Shown here: in pieces, positions 50,134-61,400 of the stretch
Layout of the letters: each line of letters starts with the position of its first letter
How positions within the stretch are numbered: position 1 is the stretch's first letter
NCBI RefSeq assembly: GCF_020184175.1
Contig: NC_065531.1
Location: 85,654,604 to 85,718,603, forward strand
Origin: Aphis gossypii
Lineage: Eukaryota; Arthropoda; Insecta; Hemiptera; Aphididae
Length of the DNA stretch: 64,000 bases
Direction of reading: 5' to 3'
Made by a program: the position numbers and the translations under genes
Notes under the pieces: model-generated
Told to the model about the DNA's origin: nothing
The model's input: only the letters and a program-made list of their open reading frames with translations
Databases searched by the model: none

Positions 50134-53100
50134 TCACTTTGTCTTCTTTTTTTCTTTCTTTTTATCTTCCTTGTACTCATCATAGGTTAAATTATTTTCA
50201 ATTTTCTTAATCTTCTTTACTTTTTGCCATTTGAGTGGATTACGAGCATATATAGGCCAAGGAGGAATTGTTAGCTAAAAATTAAAAAAAAAATTAAGAA
50301 ATGAAGTATTTACAGTTTCTAACTATTCCTATGAAGTTTATCCAATTATTTTAAATGATCATAATTTGAATATATTATTTGATAAGGGCTTAATGTTAAC
50401 TCTCTGTTGGTGCATAGTTGTCTAAAAGAACGGTAGCTTTGTAATTTTGATTTTTAAATTATGTAGTTTTATTTTTTAATTCATAATACCCCTTTTCAAT
50501 AAACAGACAATTTTGATGTATAAATATCTAGCATAAATATTTTATAATTTATTACTGAAAATACAAATTTATGATAAAAATATAATATAAATTATACTTC
50601 AAACAGATTTTACAGACAAATGATCATGTTATTAGTTTAAAATCCAAGACCACATTAAATAAATTAGATAATATGGATGATAAGTTATACGAGTACTTAT
50701 TAATAATTCTTAAAATGAACTCATGGAATTTAAACAAATTTAAAGTTGTATTGAAGTAAAATATAATAATCATAATTAAAGCACATTGATAATTATTACT
50801 AGAAACAGCACCGAATTGGCAAGATATCAGTTTATCGAGTGTTAGAATTTCTAATGTTTGATTACAGCTACAGCTACCTACTGTACAGTTTAAATAATTC
50901 AAATGTATTTTATGTCTAATGTTTATATTAATTTATCACAAAAAAAAAAAAAATACGAACAAACTCTCAAAACTGGCCCACCGAGTTATACTCAGTAGCT
51001 CACCAGACTAATCAGGCCCAGACTAGAGATTAGAATCAATGAATAGGTACAGCGACAAGTCTGTAAAAACTGTAAAGATTAGGTTTTCATTCATCCATTT
51101 TTTTTTTTTAATTTTAAACTTTGAGCAGAGCGAGTAATGTATTGGTTTTACAATGATGTTTATTTCTTTTTTATTCTGTAAACACTTTTTCTTCCCCTAA
51201 ACTTGCTCAAAAGTACAAGTGTAGCATATTTTTTGAAAAGTAATGTTTTTGAGCTGGTACTTTAAAGAGGTCATTTTTCGATTTTTGAAATAAAAGCGGT
51301 TAAAGGAGAAAAAATATACAACTTCACGATTATGTGGTGTAAAATAATTACAGCTTTGTGTATCACCATAGAAACAAATAAAATTAAATAAAAAAGATCC
51401 CCTCATCCGCTCAGAATCGTATTTAATCAAATACAATCATATTGCATTCAAATTGAATACCTTCAGTAAAATTAACACTATTCAATCCAAGAATCAAAAG
51501 GACAATGGACAAACATCCACCACCAAGATGCGCTAACCTGCTTTTTTTTTTTCTGTAAACACTTTTTGTCTTCCTAAACTGGTTCAAAAGTATCAAGAGT
51601 AGCATCTTTTCTAAAGGTAATGTTCTTGAGCTGGTACTTTGAAGAGATAATTTTTCGATTTTTTCAATAGTTAACCGAAAAATTACGAAAAAACAGGATT
51701 TCAATTTCTAATGCTTTGTTTATCACCATAGAAATGAATAATATTAAAATATTTAATGAAATAAAAAATATTGTTTCGTCCGCTTAGAATCGTTTTTTTA
51801 TCAAAATGCGATATTACATTCAAATCGAATACTGCAAATTACATTATCCTGTCCAAGGATTGAAGGGAGTTATGGACAAACTTCCTCCATCGCAATTCTG
51901 ACCTACTTTTTTTTCTTATATTCAAATGTTCTTAATATATTTTATAAATATATATTATTAATTCACTTACTAAAGCAGAAACAAAAAATCCAATTAATGT
52001 TAGACCAATTGTGATTGAAAATTGTTCTTTTACATATCCCAAAATAAATCCAACAAACTGTACAAAAAAAAAAAATATTAATATCAATATTTAATTTTTT
52101 AAGTATAAATAAACTTACACCACACGTAGTAATAATGGTTCTAAATAAATATTCAGCATGTTTTTGTCCCACAAAGTCCTGAAAAATGTAATAATAATTT
52201 TATATTTTAAATTTCAACTAAAACCAAGTTGACTGCTGCAAATTTTTTAAAGGGTTGTCCTCACATACTATGAGTACCAAAACCACTAGTTTTTTCATGT
52301 ATGTCATAGTATTTTTGGATGGATTATACCACAAGCTTTGGATTTTTTTCATACTTCTAATAATTTTCCTATTTCAGAACCTTAATCATGTAACTGTATG
52401 TTTATTTAAAGAAAAATAAAACTATTCCAAGTGAGTACCAGTAATCAATGCCTATACCATATCATAATCTATTTTGTCATATTATTTTCTATTTCATTTA
52501 ACTTTTAACTTGTTGGCACTAATTAACCCAATATAACTAGTGTTTAAATAGTTATTTTTTATGACATAAATATTTTGTTAATTTTTATCATAAGTAGATA
52601 AACTAAGTAAGTATTGTTTTTATTGATTCTTAACAAATACATTATTTTTTAAATTAATTTACACAAAATATAAAGAAATGTGTGCCTACAAGTTCTAATA
52701 TTTTTTTTTATCTATAAACAAGTAACAATACTACAATGGTATTTACATTAAATACATAATTTTTATCTAGACTTTTTCATCTATTAATCGATTGAGTACC
52801 ATGCCACCATGTTATACACTATACAGTGAAATAATCATGAAAAATTATAAGTACCAAAATTGACTCTCAAAGTCAAACTATGTGAGCACCAGTATTGGTA
52901 TTCAAAGAGTGTAGAACAAATATGTTAAAACTATAAGACTTAGGATACATACCAAATGAGTACTAATTATAACACTCATGGCAATCAACTTGTAAAAAGA
53001 TTATTGGTATTTATAGTTTCATAGTGCATAAATAATTATAAAATATATTAAGTACCCAATAAATACTAAAACCGAAAAAAAAAAATGATTATCATAAAAT

Positions 53101-53405
53101 ATTTGTATTTGAAAATATTGTTGGTTTTAATAAAATATTAGAAGTACCTATCATGAAAATTATAGTAAGTATAGTTGTATTTTAATATAAATCAAAATCT
53201 TATTTTAATTTGTTTGAACAAGTTTTGTATAGCTCTAATTAAGAAAATGTATGGTTTAGTACACATTTTTGTAGGTCGAGGGGGTGCATAAAATCAAATT
53301 TATGTATACGTCTAAAAAATCCTTAAATTTTCTCTATTCATAAAGTATTTTAGAATCTTATGTTCTTACCATATGCCATTTCCGAATTGATAAATTATCG
53401 AACAT
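50134..53405 (-). CDS. SPCS1: signal peptidase complex subunit 1, 107 aa
   Basis: Four exons in transcript order: 53370-53405, 52119-52178, 51971-52057, 50134-50274, all GT-AG in phase 0. SPCS1 (Spase12) is a small non-catalytic subunit of the ER signal peptidase, which removes signal peptides from proteins entering the secretory pathway. The protein matches the family in length (human 102 aa) and signature: an N-terminal DFVGQKHAEYLFR segment, a first membrane helix at about residues 23-42 (IITTCGFVGFILGYV), a short EQFS loop, a second helix at about 46-64 (ITIGLTLIGFFVSALLTI), then the hallmark PPWPIYARNPLKW and a lysine-rich cytosolic tail. The last intron carries a tandem repeat block. 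It is transcribed away from the TMEM237-like gene. Confidence 0.93.
51175..51913. repeat. two tandem diverged copies of a ~377-bp repeat
   Basis: Copy 1 is 51175-51551 and copy 2 is 51552-51913. Both start TCTGTAAACACTTTTT. In the same order they share AGCTGGTACTTT.AAGAG, TTTTTCGATTTTT, TATCACCATAGAAA, CCGCT.AGAATCGT, ATTCAAAT.GAATAC and GGACAAAC.TCC. They are clearly diverged, so the duplication is not recent. The block lies inside the last SPCS1 intron. The minus frames at 51197-51704 run through it and are not genes. It probably belongs to a high-copy aphid repeat family (from memory, not checked). Confidence 0.75.
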
Positions 53406-54180
53406 TATGGAAAGCTCAAAAATAAGATTATATACTTAAACTAGAAACAATAGATAATTTTTAATTATCAAAAAATGTTGAATGTAATATTGCTGTTACT
53501 CTAAAATTCTGAATTTCTGAATACAATATTTGAACACTTCTATGATTGACGTTTGTGAATGTTGTGATTCGAATATTACAAATTTGTATACGACATACGT
53601 TATCGTATTGATAATATCATCTATCACACGTCATCGTTTTTATTCAAAGAGCTTTTAATTTGCTGGTTGGTCGTTATTCTTTGGTTTTAATTTATCAATA
53701 TGTTTCGCGCTTTTATCACTATCAGTATTTATTTATTTTCATTTATTATTTGTTTACACTTTTTTTACTTAAAGAAATTTCTTTTTTACCCGTAAGGCTG
53801 TAAATTGTAATGTGAATTATATTGTATATTCGTATAAATAAATGAACCCAATATTATAATTACAGTTAAATTATATTCCAGTGATGAACATTTTTATTAC
53901 AATTTAGACAGAGTTTTAAAGTAATTTAAAAAAGGTTTGTTATTATTTAATAATAATATTGTACTTTGTTAAGATCAATAATTTTTGAATTACCACAACT
54001 TTTGATAGTTGTGCAATAGTATGTTATTCTAAATTAAAGTTATGAATAAAAATACCATTGTTTTATTTATTTTTTTCATATTTGTGTATTGTTTTATTAC
54101 TAAAACTTATTGATCTTTAAATATATTTTAATGTTATACCAACTAGGTGATGTAACTGTAATTTGAATTTTCAATAAAAG
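53406..54180. promoter_or_regulatory. bidirectional promoter of SPCS1 and the TMEM237-like gene
   Basis: The two start codons are 775 bases apart and point away from each other. The interval must therefore hold both 5' UTRs and promoters. The stretch 53560-53700 (with ACGTTATCG, CACGTCATCG and TTCGCGC) is the least AT-rich part and the likeliest core. CTAG|GTGATG near 54147 could be an acceptor for a 5' UTR intron of the plus-strand gene. Confidence 0.5.
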
Positions 54181-55283
54181 ATGGATACTAGTCGCAATAC
54201 AGTTGCAGCCATATTAGAAGAAGTGAGAGATGATGTGCATAGTTCAACAAGTCCTTTATCACAGCCAGCACGTCCTACTAGCACTAATGATGCTAATAAA
54301 ATTGTTATTTATGTTCAAGACAAAAATCGTTTTGTAAAAACTGAACAACATGATTTTTTTAATCATATAAATGATCATCCACCTTCATCAGAGAATTACA
54401 ATAATTTACGACCAATCGCAGCAAGAGTTCAAAGGATATTTGCATCTTTGGGCACTGTTAGTCAAGGTCTACTTGCAGGAGTAGCATTAGCACAATTATT
54501 TTTAGGTGAAGCATACCATCGATCACCATTAATATTGATGTCATTTTTCTTTTTGTCAACTATATGTATGTGCACTGTTCTGGATATTTTTGACTTGTAC
54601 AGATGTGAGAGCTTCAAACCAAAATATATTTTAGTAAGTTTAAATATTTAATATTATTCCTAATTTATTTGATAATAATTAATACCTACCGATATGTTAT
54701 ATGATATATGATAACCTAACTTTTTTTAAAACTCATCATTTCTCCTATACGTATTAATTTATTCAGATTTTGAAATTTTGAGGTAGGTATTAAAAGATTC
54801 TGTAAATTGTAAAAATAAATATAGTCAAATCTTTCTTCTCTATTAAAATATTTAACACAGTTATTTTTTTTATATCAAAAGATGATAACACTTTAAAATA
54901 TCCCGACTTACCCCTTTACTAGTGATCTGAAAATTTGGATTTATTATTTATACAATCAAAGAATCATTATGTCCTAATGCAATATTATTATTAACAAGTA
55001 ATTTAATTTTTTAATTATTTATTCTCAAACCTATAATAAACAGTTCATATTATTATTATTTTTTATTTTTCAGGTATTATTCTTAAATGTGTTAACAGCT
55101 TTAGCTGCATTTGCATGTGCTACATATGATACAGCTATTATGTCTGGTAAAGTTGAAGCCAAAGTTTCAGAGACATGGCGAGCATTAAACTGCTGCCGAT
55201 GTTATGGAGCGGTACTTGGATGGATTATTATTATCATAATGAAACCTAAAGATCAATTAGCAGAATTTTTGAATACTGATTAG
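54181..55283 (+). CDS. TMEM237-like four-pass membrane protein, 220 aa
   Basis: Two exons, 54181-54633 and 55074-55283, joined in phase 0 (TTA|GTAAGT, TTTTTCAG|GTA). The N-terminal ~80 residues are polar and probably cytosolic. Four hydrophobic segments follow at about 92-109 (TVSQGLLAGVALAQLFLG), 116-138, 150-168 and 194-207 (AVLGWIIIIIM). The VQRIFASLGTVSQGLLAG stretch and the four-helix layout at the C-terminus resemble TMEM237, a ciliary transition-zone protein that is mutated in Joubert syndrome in humans. In insects such a protein would act in ciliated sensory neurons and sperm. The human protein is longer, with an extended N-terminal region. The identification rests on recalled motif similarity, so an unrelated tetraspan protein is possible. 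It is divergent from SPCS1. Confidence 0.65.
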
Positions 55284-57420
55284 TTGTCTAGTAAAAAAAT
55301 GTTTTATACATTTTATTAAAAAAACAACATCAAATGTTTGTATGAAATTTCACTTAACATATTCACTATTTTAATTTGAGTAATATGGACTATGTTAGGA
55401 GAAGCATAATACTAGAAATTCACCGGTATGAAAATCAAACACAGTGGTTTATGTTGATGAATTTATAGATTGATCCATTAATTCCTGGGGATCATAGTTT
55501 GGTTAATGTTTGAAGCTATATGACTTATAGCGGCTATAGCTATAAGATCTCTACACTTATGAATTATACCACTTCATATTAGATTTTTTTTTTTAAGGTA
55601 ATTCCATTTCACAACTAATTTTTTCATTGTAAAATAAAATAATAATTACTTCAAATATAGTCAATCAGTAGTAGTTAATTAAATGATTAGCTTCAAGACA
55701 CCAAAATACAATATTAATTGAGTATAATTAATAAATCATCTATTATATTATATTTAAAATGTCAAGTTAATTTTTATTTTATAGTATAAAACCAAACCAT
55801 TTTTAAATTTTATATAACAACATTTTATACATCAAAGAAACTAGTTTTATTATCAATATTTTTATGATATTAAAATAAACTTCTATAAAAAACAATCTAT
55901 AGGTATGTAGATAAATATTTTTAAAATTTTAAATGCAAGTAATGGCAAGACTGCTGGATCAATTACTTGCACCAACATTTTATGCACTTGAAATAAAGAC
56001 AATTTATGGTGCATAGTTTTTTTGTTAATGCCAAATAATTCATTTTTTTTTTTTTTTTTTTGTTTCCACTATATGTATAATCAAAATCATAATCAAAATT
56101 ATTTTAAGAAAATTGTTATTATTTAATATAATATAAAAAAATAAACTCAATGTACAAATACTTATGTGCCTTATATATAGTTATTGTTTCTGAATCAATC
56201 TGAATAGTGTATTTTATTTTTGTTTAAATTTAAAATCATTATTTGATATTTATTATTTGTATTAAAATTGCATATTATGTACTTATTAACTATAAAAATA
56301 TTATGACAATGTCAATTTGTAATTGTCATTAATTGGACAAAAATATATCATTAATAATTAATTAACGTATTATGTATGTCCTGATTGTATTCATTTTATT
56401 TTTAAGTCATAAAGCATGCGATTATTTTATCTTAATATTGCATAATGATTTAAAAATGTAATTATTTATTTTGAATAAAATGCAATTGATTAATATTTGG
56501 TGGTTATTTTTTTTGTTAAATAAGTTTAAAAACTTTATGTACAACAATATATAAAGTAAGTTTTTGAAGTTTCTTATATAGAAACATTGAGTTGTATACT
56601 CAATTTATGTGTTAAATTTTATACAATCTAAATTTAAATTTAATACATTCAATGTAATAAATATAATCAATAATGTATAATTGACATATTTATGATATTT
56701 ATGATAATTATTAATTTAAAATTGGATCATTTATTCAAGTGTTTTTTTAATAACATTTTTAAAAAACTGAATTGTAGTGGTTATTTTTTATTTATTTGTA
56801 TCTGTAGATAGAAAAAGCTCTGGTAAAAAAAAAATATTCTTCCAAAATATTGTACAAGTACCATTTACCTATTTCAAAGTCAGACTATTGTAATTGCATT
56901 CTCAGTTGTATTTTTTTTTACATAATTTGTAGTTGTAATAATTGAGTTGTGTTAATTTAGACAATGGAAGGTATTAAAATAAATAAAAAAATTAATTAAA
57001 ATAGAATCAATGATATATAGTTTAAACATTCTAATCAGATTTTTTGAATTATCTTATTATAAACAGAAATATGTTATTTTTTTGTAAATTAAACTTTTTT
57101 CGTATGTTTAATTTAATTTAATTTAAAAAAAGCTTCGAAACTACATCCGATTTAAAATAGAAGTTGTGTAGTGGTTAGTGAATGTCCGAATACCTTACGT
57201 ACGAAACTGATCAAACGCAGTTATAAAAACAATAATGTTTGCATAGTTAAACTGGATTTGCGACTAAACGAGCGTTGTACATACTCGTGTTAATAGGTAA
57301 ATGCAAATTTGAATACGACATTAATTATTATCCAAATAATCGTTAATTATTGTTTATTAAAAAATAAATTTTGTGCGTGAGTGCGTAAAAATTAGATAAT
57401 ATAGTATTCAAATTTCCCAC
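55284..57420. other. 3' UTR and intergenic DNA
   Basis: Follows the TMEM237-like stop codon. Several AATAAA words occur (for example about 55637 and 55874). No further exons, repeats or element ends were recognised. A poly-T run is at 56043-56061. Confidence 0.45.
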
Positions 57421-57439
57421 TCAAATATTATGCTATCGA

Positions 57440-57447
57440 TGACGTCA
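57440..57447. promoter_or_regulatory. perfect CRE palindrome TGACGTCA
   Basis: The full 8-base CREB/ATF site lies about 0.5 kb upstream of the GC-rich first exon. Confidence 0.55.
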
Positions 57448-57879
57448 CTGTGATATATTTTTATTTGCATTATAATCGATATCAGTTTTCGACATTTTTA
57501 TATATAAAAAAAAAAGTGATAGCAAAATACAATAACGTTAAAAACTTAATATTACTTTTCTTTTTATCGTAAAATATTTATGACTTTTTAAAACGCACAG
57601 AAACGTCGGACCACAATAAGCTCGTCAATAGAATAACGCATAATATCGTAGATGATTGTATTTGGTTATTTCGATAAAAAATAAATTTACTCTTAGCCAA
57701 CTCCGTACGGATAATATAAAAATCAATGGGCCACCACCTCTCCAACGACATAACATAATTACATACTGAATAGTGAATACCTAGGTCGTTATTATAGACC
57801 AATAGATTATTGGTATAGAGTCAATAATAATAATTTTATAGATGTGCTCTAGATTTCGTCTATAATATTGTATCTGTTT

Positions 57880-58129
57880 GATCTGGTGTAAAACCGCGGC
57901 CGGCGCGATTCGTTTTTTTTTCTTCCAGGAACGTCGGCAATGACGTCAACTACCGGTAGCGGGCCAGTCGGTAAATTTCTCGGTGTGGGTGCGGTGGAGT
58001 GGCGGACTAACGTCGCCCGCCCGCCGGAACAGCCGCGAAGTCGGCGAGTGGACGACTGTGTGGAGTCCTCTACGGAAGCCGCACCCAATTTTTATCACTT
58101 CGTGCCGCGCGCGTATCACTACAGAATAA

Positions 58130-58161
<32 letters not shown>

Positions 58162-58473
58162 ATTCGATAAAAAAAAAATAACGAGTGAGAGAGACGGAGA
58201 AAGAGAAAAGAGTAAGAGTAAAAGCGAAACAAGAAAATCGCATCTCGTTACTCGAATAATAATAATATGTGCAGTGCGCCGTCTTAGCAGAAAACTTTGT
58301 GCAAGTCCGCGCGGTCGTCCGTCCGGGTTCGTCTTGAGTTTGGCATTCGGGTGCGCGAGCGTGTCGGCCGTGAAACTCGGTGTATCGCAAGTGCGTTAGC
58401 GACGTGAATGTGCTTTACAGAAACATCGGGCACTCGGCCGGACTGAATAGTGTCATACATTACACGGACAAGG
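57880..58473 (+). promoter_or_regulatory. GC-rich promoter and non-coding first exon of a gene beyond the window
   Basis: From about 57890 the DNA turns GC- and CpG-rich, in sharp contrast to the rest of the window. It stays so until a donor-like AGG|GTGAGC at 58473/58474. It holds an (ATT)n run and purine-rich stretches, as is common in long 5' UTRs of insect regulatory genes. Frames through it (plus 57940-58170; minus 57849-58088 and 58070-58390) are low-complexity and do not look like proteins. CGTTTTTTTTTCTTCCAG|G at 57928/57929 resembles an acceptor, so this could be a second 5' UTR exon. The gene cannot be named. Confidence 0.55.
57941..57948. promoter_or_regulatory. second perfect CRE palindrome TGACGTCA
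   Basis: An exact copy of the site at 57440-57447, at the 5' edge of the GC-rich exon, 13 bases after the acceptor-like CTTCCAG. Confidence 0.55.
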
Positions 58474-61400
58474 GTGAGCGTTATTCAATAATTGTATAAT
58501 AAGAATGTTATAATATATAAGTAATAACTAGGGTATGGCTAGGCGGCAATAACGCGTAGACGTTGTGAAGGCACTACCCTGGTGATAAGGATGTATCAGT
58601 GCTCGTAAGTCGTATTGCGACCGGTAGCGGTTAGTCCCAATACAGACCGACGGTCCTGGGTATGCCAGACACGATAGTCTTAAGTCATTAGACGCTCTCT
58701 TGGGGCAACTAACGGGTCTTGTGCTTCTACATATTGTGTATAATTCAATTATACTAGAGCATAATTTACCTAATAATATCTAATTATATGGCCAGTTTTA
58801 TAACTCCAAACTCAATCTTATCGATTGTATGTAACTTCTTCGGTTTTTCTCCTTATATGTAATATGTACATTAGTACATTACATAACGTATTATTTACTC
58901 GTGTGCTTAAATAGAATATTTCATTTTCAATAATTAATGGTAAAAATTACCCAAATTATAGAGATATTTGATTGCTGAGAGTTCTTATTAGTAGTTTTAA
59001 ATTATTTCATATTCACAGTATTTTATGTTTAAAATGTACTCAATAGGAATTTAAAATGTTAAAATCATTTATTCAAGAGAAGAAATATTTAAACTATTTT
59101 TTTAATACCTAATAAGTTGTGTTGATAACAATTCCTAAATAATTATATTGATTTAGGTACTTATTAATGAATAAATTATTAATTCTACTACTTAGTTTTT
59201 AACGAAATGCTTTGTATAGATTTATATGATGAATACGGGTTTATAATAATTATTAGTAAATTATTATTATATAGGTAGGTACCTATTAATCTTTCAATAA
59301 TGTCATCATATTTCAGAATATTTAATATTAAATATGTAATAAGTAGAAATATAATAATGAAGTATGTTTTGGAAAATAAAAGTTTGTAATTTTAAGATAC
59401 AATATTGAATAGTATTATACTATTAGATAAACTATTATATTAGATGAATATTCTTTAATTTTACATATTATGAAGTACTTTGGTAGGTACTCTTAAAATA
59501 ATATGAGTTGTTGTTTTTTTTAAAAAGATGAATATTTATCTTTTTAATAATAATTTTATTCTTTTACAATATTTTATAATTGAGTAGTTTTTTGTAAGTA
59601 TGAAATAAAATATGATAAAGGCATAACTTATATTGGTTTCATCAATCATATTTCCATACTTCATTGTCACTTCCTTTTTGCCTCAATTGATATATTTTAT
59701 GTTATGAATTATAGGTAGTAGATATCTTAATAGTTGTAACATTTTATTTATATATTTAAATAAGCAAACCTAAATCTTATTACTAAACATAACCATTAAT
59801 TATCCTTTGGCTTTCATCTCATTTTTAAAAATAAATATAAAATAACCAAAAAATAACTGTTTATTTATTTATTATGTAATGTGAAGTATAAATAATTCAT
59901 AATAATTTTTTGAAAATAAAATAACAATTTTTTTTTTCGTGTAATTTTCAATGAATGAATTATCATTTTTGGGTTTTTTTAAGGTAGTATTCAAAATCAA
60001 TAAGAAATTATTCTTTTATAGATAGGTATCTACACCTAAATTAAAACATACACTTTAAAAGAACTCTGAAAAGAACCATTGGGATTAATGAAAGTTAAAC
60101 ATTATTAATTAACTTTTTTTTTAGTTTATGATCATTATATTATTACTGTACAATATCCAATAGCAAGGGTGATAATTTACTGTGATGATCTTGGCAACAC
60201 ATAAAATGCAATAGGCAATAGTCAAACAAACTTTTACTAATTTTCGACCTCATGTAATTTGATAACTACACATCTGTATGTTCATCAATACAATAATTCA
60301 TAAAGATTATATTCTCTAATAAGTTATTTAAATTAGCAATTATTCTAAATTATTCTATGTTTAATTTAGGAAATTTTTCATAGAATATCATAGAATATTT
60401 ATTGAGCTAGGAATTTGAATATATTGTATTTGCTAGAAATTAAAAATAAAATCCAAATTTCTGATAATATTACTAATATTAGTATACTTAATTTTAGTCT
60501 ATTTTATGTCTATTATCAATTTTAATTTTAACCATTGTGTATCTATTAATTTAATATACATATAGGCTAAAATGCTGGTATAGGTGCAACTAGGTATAAC
60601 CAATTTTTTCTCAGGGCTGTAGTCTTCATATTTTCTCTTTATTAATCTGTATGAACATTTCCTTTACCCCGTTCTAAGTTGATAAATTTTCAAATAGCTT
60701 GTAATAAATATAAATTTACATTATTATGTATTCTGTATAGTCATATACCTATACTAAAGAATGCACATCCCTATTTTTCTTTAATAATGTATTTATTGAC
60801 ATTTTTAAATAAACTTAAGAACCATTTTTTTTTAATAATTTAAATTTAAAAGTAGAAAATCAGCTTAATAACTTTTAGTAAAAAAGGCTAGTTCTCATTT
60901 GAAAAAAATAAGTTGGTCATGCCATAGGTAACTCTTTAGATGGAATGACAAATCTCTAAATTCGAAGTAGTCTTGAAACATATTTACTTGTGCTTACCAT
61001 TATCATTTTATGCCACATTCATGACAACATTTTCCATGGATTATTATTTTATGCATATTTGGGAGGAGGAATTCACTTTGCTGTTTCCATAAATACAGTT
61101 GTTAGAATCTATAAGATATAATTAATATTTTTGATAAATTTATCATGATTCATGATCATTGATCAATATTATGTGTAATATTTTATTTGTATCATAAGTA
61201 CATTTTGTCTGCAATCAACCTCCAACTTATTCTAAATTTTCACTTTTTTCATTCTTTAAATTTCATGGGTAGGTACATATACTATTTAAAGTCATCTCAA
61301 AAATTTTTAATCCCTATCATTTCCTTTTTAATAAACTTTATTACCTAGGGGTAATTCCTAATCTAAATTATTATAACATTAACATTACTTTATTATTATT

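Noticed and set aside
51197..51704. Minus-strand frames of 79 and 93 codons in the SPCS1 intron
   Set aside because: They fall inside the diverged tandem repeat and are not conserved between its two copies.
57849..58390. Overlapping plus and minus frames in the GC-rich first exon
   Set aside because: GC-rich DNA has fewer stop codons. The peptides are low-complexity (including a poly-Leu run from ATT repeats), and the region reads better as 5' UTR.
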